From contig LNEW01000145.1 of the NCBI GenBank assembly GCA_001464375.1, positions 124,001 through 188,000 on the forward strand: 64,000 bases of DNA. The letters run 5' to 3'. This DNA is from Rhodospirillales bacterium Ga0074136 (lineage in GTDB: Bacteria > Pseudomonadota > Alphaproteobacteria > Acetobacterales > Acetobacteraceae). Within the stretch, counting starts at the first letter, position 1. The number at the start of each line of letters is the position of its first letter. The translations under genes and the position numbers were made by a program. The notes beneath the pieces were generated by a model. The model did not search any database. It saw nothing but the letters and a program-made list of their open reading frames with translations, and had not been told where the DNA came from. This document shows, piece after piece, positions 61,187 to 64,000 of this stretch.

Positions 61187-62455
61187 TCAGCCCAGCCGGT
61201 CGATCATCGGTTGCGTGATCAGGCAGACGCCGGTCTCGGTACGGCGGAAGCGTGCCTCGTCGGCCTCGGGGTCCTCGCCCACCACCAGGCCGGGCGGGAT
61301 GCGCACGCCGCGATCCACCACCACCTTCGTCAGCCGCGCCCCGCGCCCGATGTCCACATTCGGCAGCACCACCGCGCCATCCAGCGCGGCGTAGGAATGC
61401 ACATGCGTGCCGGTCGACAGCAGCGAATGCCGCACCAGCCCACCCGAGACGATGCAGCCGCCTGAGACGAGCGAGGAGATCGCCTCGCCGCGCCGCCCAT
61501 CGACGTCGTGCACGAATTTGGCCGGCGGCGTCACCTCGGCATGGGTCCAGATCGGCCAGGCTCGGTCGTACAGGTCGAGGTCGGGCACGATCTCGGTCAG
61601 GTCGACATTGGCCTGCCAATAGGCATCCACCGTGCCGACATCGCGCCAGTACAACGACGCCTCGGCACCGGACCGCACGCAGGAATTCTCGAAGCGATGC
61701 GCGTAGGCGCGGCCGTGCCTGACGATGTGCGGGATCAGGTCCTTGCCGAAATCATGGCTCGATCCGGGCTCGTGGTGGTCACGGTGCAGCTGTTCGGACA
61801 GGAAGCGCGTGTCGAACACATAGATGCCCATGGAGGCCAGCGCCTTGTCGGGCTCGCCGGGAATTCCCGGCGGGTCGGCGGGCTTCTCGACGAAATCGGT
61901 GATGCGGTCGGTCCCGTCCACATGCATCACGCCGAAGCTGCTTGCTTCCGCGCGCGGCAGCACGAAGCAGCCGACCGTCACGTCGGCGCCGGTGGCGACG
62001 TGCTGCGCCAGCATCACCTCGTAGTCCATCTTGTAGATGTGGTCGCCGGCCAGGATGACCATGAAGCGCGGCGCATAGTCCTCGATGATGTCGAGGTTCT
62101 GGAACACCGCATCCGCCGTGCCGAGATACCAGGAGCGTTCATCCACGCGCTGGCTGGCAGGCAGGATGTCGAAGGTCTCGTTGCGTTCGGGGCGCAGGAA
62201 GTTCCAGCCGCGCTGGAGGTGGCGGATCAGGCTGTGCGCCTTGTACTGCGTGGCCACCGCGATGCGCCGGATGCCGGAATTGAGCGCGTTCGACAGCGAG
62301 AAGTCGATGATGCGCGACTTGCCGCCGAAGAACACCGCCGGCTTGGCGCGGCGGTCCGTCAGCTCCTGCAGCCGTGACCCACGGCCGCCGGCCAGGACAT
62401 AGGCAAGCGCCTGGCGGGCATAGGGTGGACCGATGGCGGGGCGTTCATCCGGCAT
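61187..62455 (-). CDS. glgC: Glucose-1-phosphate adenylyltransferase
   Basis: 422 residues, full length. [20 protein letters not shown] is the nucleotide-binding signature; [30 protein letters not shown], the metal-binding [10 protein letters not shown] and FVEKP follow, with a left-handed beta-helix C-terminal domain. It makes ADP-glucose, the committed and usually allosterically regulated step of glycogen synthesis. Located 27 bp after glgB. Confidence 0.97.
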   Translation of the reverse strand: MPDERPAIGPPYARQALAYVLAGGRGSRLQELTDRRAKPAVFFGGKSRIIDFSLSNALNSGIRRIAVATQYKAHSLIRHLQRGWNFLRPERNETFDILPASQRVDERSWYLGTADAVFQNLDIIEDYAPRFMVILAGDHIYKMDYEVMLAQHVATGADVTVGCFVLPRAEASSFGVMHVDGTDRITDFVEKPADPPGIPGEPDKALASMGIYVFDTRFLSEQLHRDHHEPGSSHDFGKDLIPHIVRHGRAYAHRFENSCVRSGAEASLYWRDVGTVDAYWQANVDLTEIVPDLDLYDRAWPIWTHAEVTPPAKFVHDVDGRRGEAISSLVSGGCIVSGGLVRHSLLSTGTHVHSYAALDGAVVLPNVDIGRGARLTKVVVDRGVRIPPGLVVGEDPEADEARFRRTETGVCLITQPMIDRLG

Positions 62456-62482
62456 GGGGTGTTCCTGTCCTCCGTCGCGCCA

Positions 62483-64000
62483 TCATGCCCTGTCCGGGGT
62501 GCGCCAGGATACCGGTTCCAGATAGAGTGCGCCGAGCGGCGGCAGGTCGATGCAGGCGGAAGCCGGCAGACCGTGGCAGGATGCGTCGGTGGCGACCACC
62601 TGGCCCGCCGCGCCTGCGCCGCTGCCGCCGAAACCCGCTGCATCGGTGTTCAGCAGCACGCGCCAGGCGCCCGCCGCCGGCAGGCCGATGCGCCAGCCTG
62701 GCCGCGGCACCGGCGTAAAGTTGCAGATCACCGCCACCGGCTTTCCGCCTGCGCCATCGAAGCGCAACCAGGAGAACACCGAATGCGCCGCGTCGTCGGC
62801 ATCGATCCAGCGGAAGCCCTCCGGTTCGCAGTCACGCGCATGCAGCGCCGGGTGTCCGCGATGCAGCGTGTTCAGCGCGCGTACGAGGTCCTGCACGCCG
62901 CGATGCGGTGCGTGCTGCAGCAGCCACCAGTCGCATTCCTGCGTTTCCGACCATTCGCGCCAGGGTGCGAATTCCTGCCCCATGAACAGCAGTTTCTTGC
63001 CGGGGTGGCCCCACATGAACGCGTAGTAGCAGCGCAGCGTCGCGAAGCGTTGCCAGTCGTCGCCCGGCAGGCGGCCAAGCAGCGTGCCCTTGCCGTGCAC
63101 CACCTCGTCATGGCTGAGCGGCAGGATGAAGGCCTCGTTCCACGCATACATCAGGCCGAAGGTGACAAGGTCGTGATGGTGGCGCCGGTGTATCGGGTCC
63201 TGCGCGAGGTAGCGCAGCGTATCGTTCATCCAGCCCATGTTCCACTTGAAGCGGAAGCCGAGGCCGCCCGGCGTGGATGTCGGCGCCGTCACGCCGCCCC
63301 AGGCCGAGGCTTCCTCGGCGGCGGTGAGCGCCCCCGGGTTTTCGCGCGCGATCAGGTCGCTCGCGCCTTGCAGGAAAGCCACCGCATCGCGGTTGACGTT
63401 GCTGCCATCCTCGTTCGGCGCCCAGCCATCCGGCGCGCGGTCGTAGTCGAGGTAGAGCATGGAGGAGACCGCATCCACGCGCAGCCCGTCCGCGTGGTAG
63501 CGCCCCAGCCAGAACAGCGCATTGGCGGCCAGGAAGGCCGCGACCTCACGCCGGCCGAAATCGAAGACCGCGGTGCCCCAGCCCGGCAGGAAGCCGCGCC
63601 GCGGGTCGGAGTGTTCATAGAGCGGCCCGCCATCGAAACGCGCTAGCCCCTGCGCATCGACCGGGAAATGCGCCGGCACCCAGTCCAGCAACACGCCAAT
63701 GCCCGCGGCGTGCGCGCGGTCGATGAAGCGCGCCAGGCCCTCCGGCGGCCCGTGGCGCGCCGTGACGGCATAGAGCCCGAGCGGCTGGTAGCCCCAGGAG
63801 GCATCGAGCGGATGCTCGCTGACCGGCATGAATTCGACATGCGTGAAGCCGAGATCCACCACGTAGGGAATCAGCGCATCCGCGAGTTCGTCCCATGTGT
63901 GGAAGCGCCCGTCCGGATGCCGGCGCCACGACCCGGCATGGACCTCGTAGATCGCCATCGGTTCGCGCCGCGCGTCCCTGCCGGCGCGCGAGGCCGTCCA
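62483..64000 (-). CDS. glgB: 1,4-alpha-glucan branching enzyme, N-terminus beyond the window
   Basis: The reading frame stays open to the right edge; the visible 505 residues begin within the catalytic domain (W-T-A-S-R then [13 protein letters not shown]). About 220 residues, the N-terminal domains, are therefore outside. GH13 catalytic acids are visible: Asp in [14 protein letters not shown], Glu in [11 protein letters not shown], Asp in [11 protein letters not shown]. It forms alpha-1,6 branches in glycogen. First visible gene of the glgB-glgC-glgA-glgXmalQ operon. The internal ATG at 63958 is not the real start. Confidence 0.95.
   Translation of the reverse strand, partial: WTASRAGRDARREPMAIYEVHAGSWRRHPDGRFHTWDELADALIPYVVDLGFTHVEFMPVSEHPLDASWGYQPLGLYAVTARHGPPEGLARFIDRAHAAGIGVLLDWVPAHFPVDAQGLARFDGGPLYEHSDPRRGFLPGWGTAVFDFGRREVAAFLAANALFWLGRYHADGLRVDAVSSMLYLDYDRAPDGWAPNEDGSNVNRDAVAFLQGASDLIARENPGALTAAEEASAWGGVTAPTSTPGGLGFRFKWNMGWMNDTLRYLAQDPIHRRHHHDLVTFGLMYAWNEAFILPLSHDEVVHGKGTLLGRLPGDDWQRFATLRCYYAFMWGHPGKKLLFMGQEFAPWREWSETQECDWWLLQHAPHRGVQDLVRALNTLHRGHPALHARDCEPEGFRWIDADDAAHSVFSWLRFDGAGGKPVAVICNFTPVPRPGWRIGLPAAGAWRVLLNTDAAGFGGSGAGAAGQVVATDASCHGLPASACIDLPPLGALYLEPVSWRTPDRA

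Noticed and set aside
1-64000. CRISPR arrays, tRNA/rRNA genes, riboswitches, prophage or defence systems
   Set aside because: No regularly spaced direct repeats, no tRNA-like cloverleaf or rRNA motif noticed, and no Cas, restriction, toxin-antitoxin or phage structural proteins among the reading frames.
61187-64000. Start of glgB at the internal ATG 63958
   Set aside because: The frame stays open to the window edge with branching-enzyme-like residues before it (WTASR then [10 protein letters not shown]), so the gene is cut by the edge rather than starting there.

Overview
The window is about 64 kb of very GC-rich DNA, densely packed with protein genes, many of them joined by 4-nt ATGA/GTGA overlaps. 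I see no rRNA, tRNA, CRISPR array or phage module. Several features point to an alphaproteobacterium, probably an environmental Acetobacteraceae (Roseomonas-like): strong GC bias, many Bug-type (TctC) periplasmic binding proteins, several class III CoA-transferases, acnD/prpF, and a glycogen operon with a GlgX-MalQ fusion. The assignment is inference from gene content; there is no marker gene to prove it.

Left part (1-13.6 kb). A decayed IS256-type transposase fragment lies at the edge. Next come a DadA-like FAD oxidoreductase, an amidase, a class III aminotransferase, and a minus-strand run acnD-prpF-peptide-type SBP-penicillin-acylase homologue. Between acnD and a GntR/UTRA regulator is a gap of about 0.5 kb that seems to hold a broken Bug gene start.

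Middle part (13.6-41.2 kb). This is a large acyl-CoA catabolism region. A plus-strand operon, divergent from the GntR gene, encodes an acyl-CoA dehydrogenase, enoyl-CoA hydratase, two CoA-transferases, three Bug proteins and a thiolase-like/DUF35 pair. It is followed by a metal-site-less M24 (creatinase/DoeA-like) hydrolase and a divergent luciferase-like monooxygenase with a complete SsuABC-type ABC transporter. Then come a CoA-transferase with two Bug proteins, and a tightly coupled minus-strand operon: acyl-CoA dehydrogenase, thiolase-like protein, DUF35, MaoC, CitE-like lyase, a second MaoC and an acyl-CoA ligase. The latter looks like a complete activation, oxidation, hydration and retro-aldol module. 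A divergent unit follows with acyl-CoA dehydrogenase, CoA-transferase, Bug protein and a MarR regulator whose 3' end is frameshifted.

Sugar-acid part (41.2-52 kb). It holds a nitronate monooxygenase-like protein, three different enolase-superfamily dehydratases/racemases around a FadR-type regulator and a 2-hydroxyacid dehydrogenase, a Bug pseudogene, a divergent type II dehydroquinase and a complete TRAP transporter (dctPQM). Two tandem, related FCD-type GntR regulators are divergent from the TRAP genes, with two inverted repeats in the shared promoter region.

Right part (53-64 kb). An orphan molybdenum-hydroxylase large subunit, with Gln at the usual catalytic Glu, is followed by the glycogen operon reading leftwards: glgB (cut by the window edge), glgC, glgA and a glgX-malQ fusion. 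Overall the region looks like accessory catabolic DNA, meaning uptake plus CoA-dependent breakdown of unknown carboxylic acids and sugar acids, next to a conserved glycogen locus.
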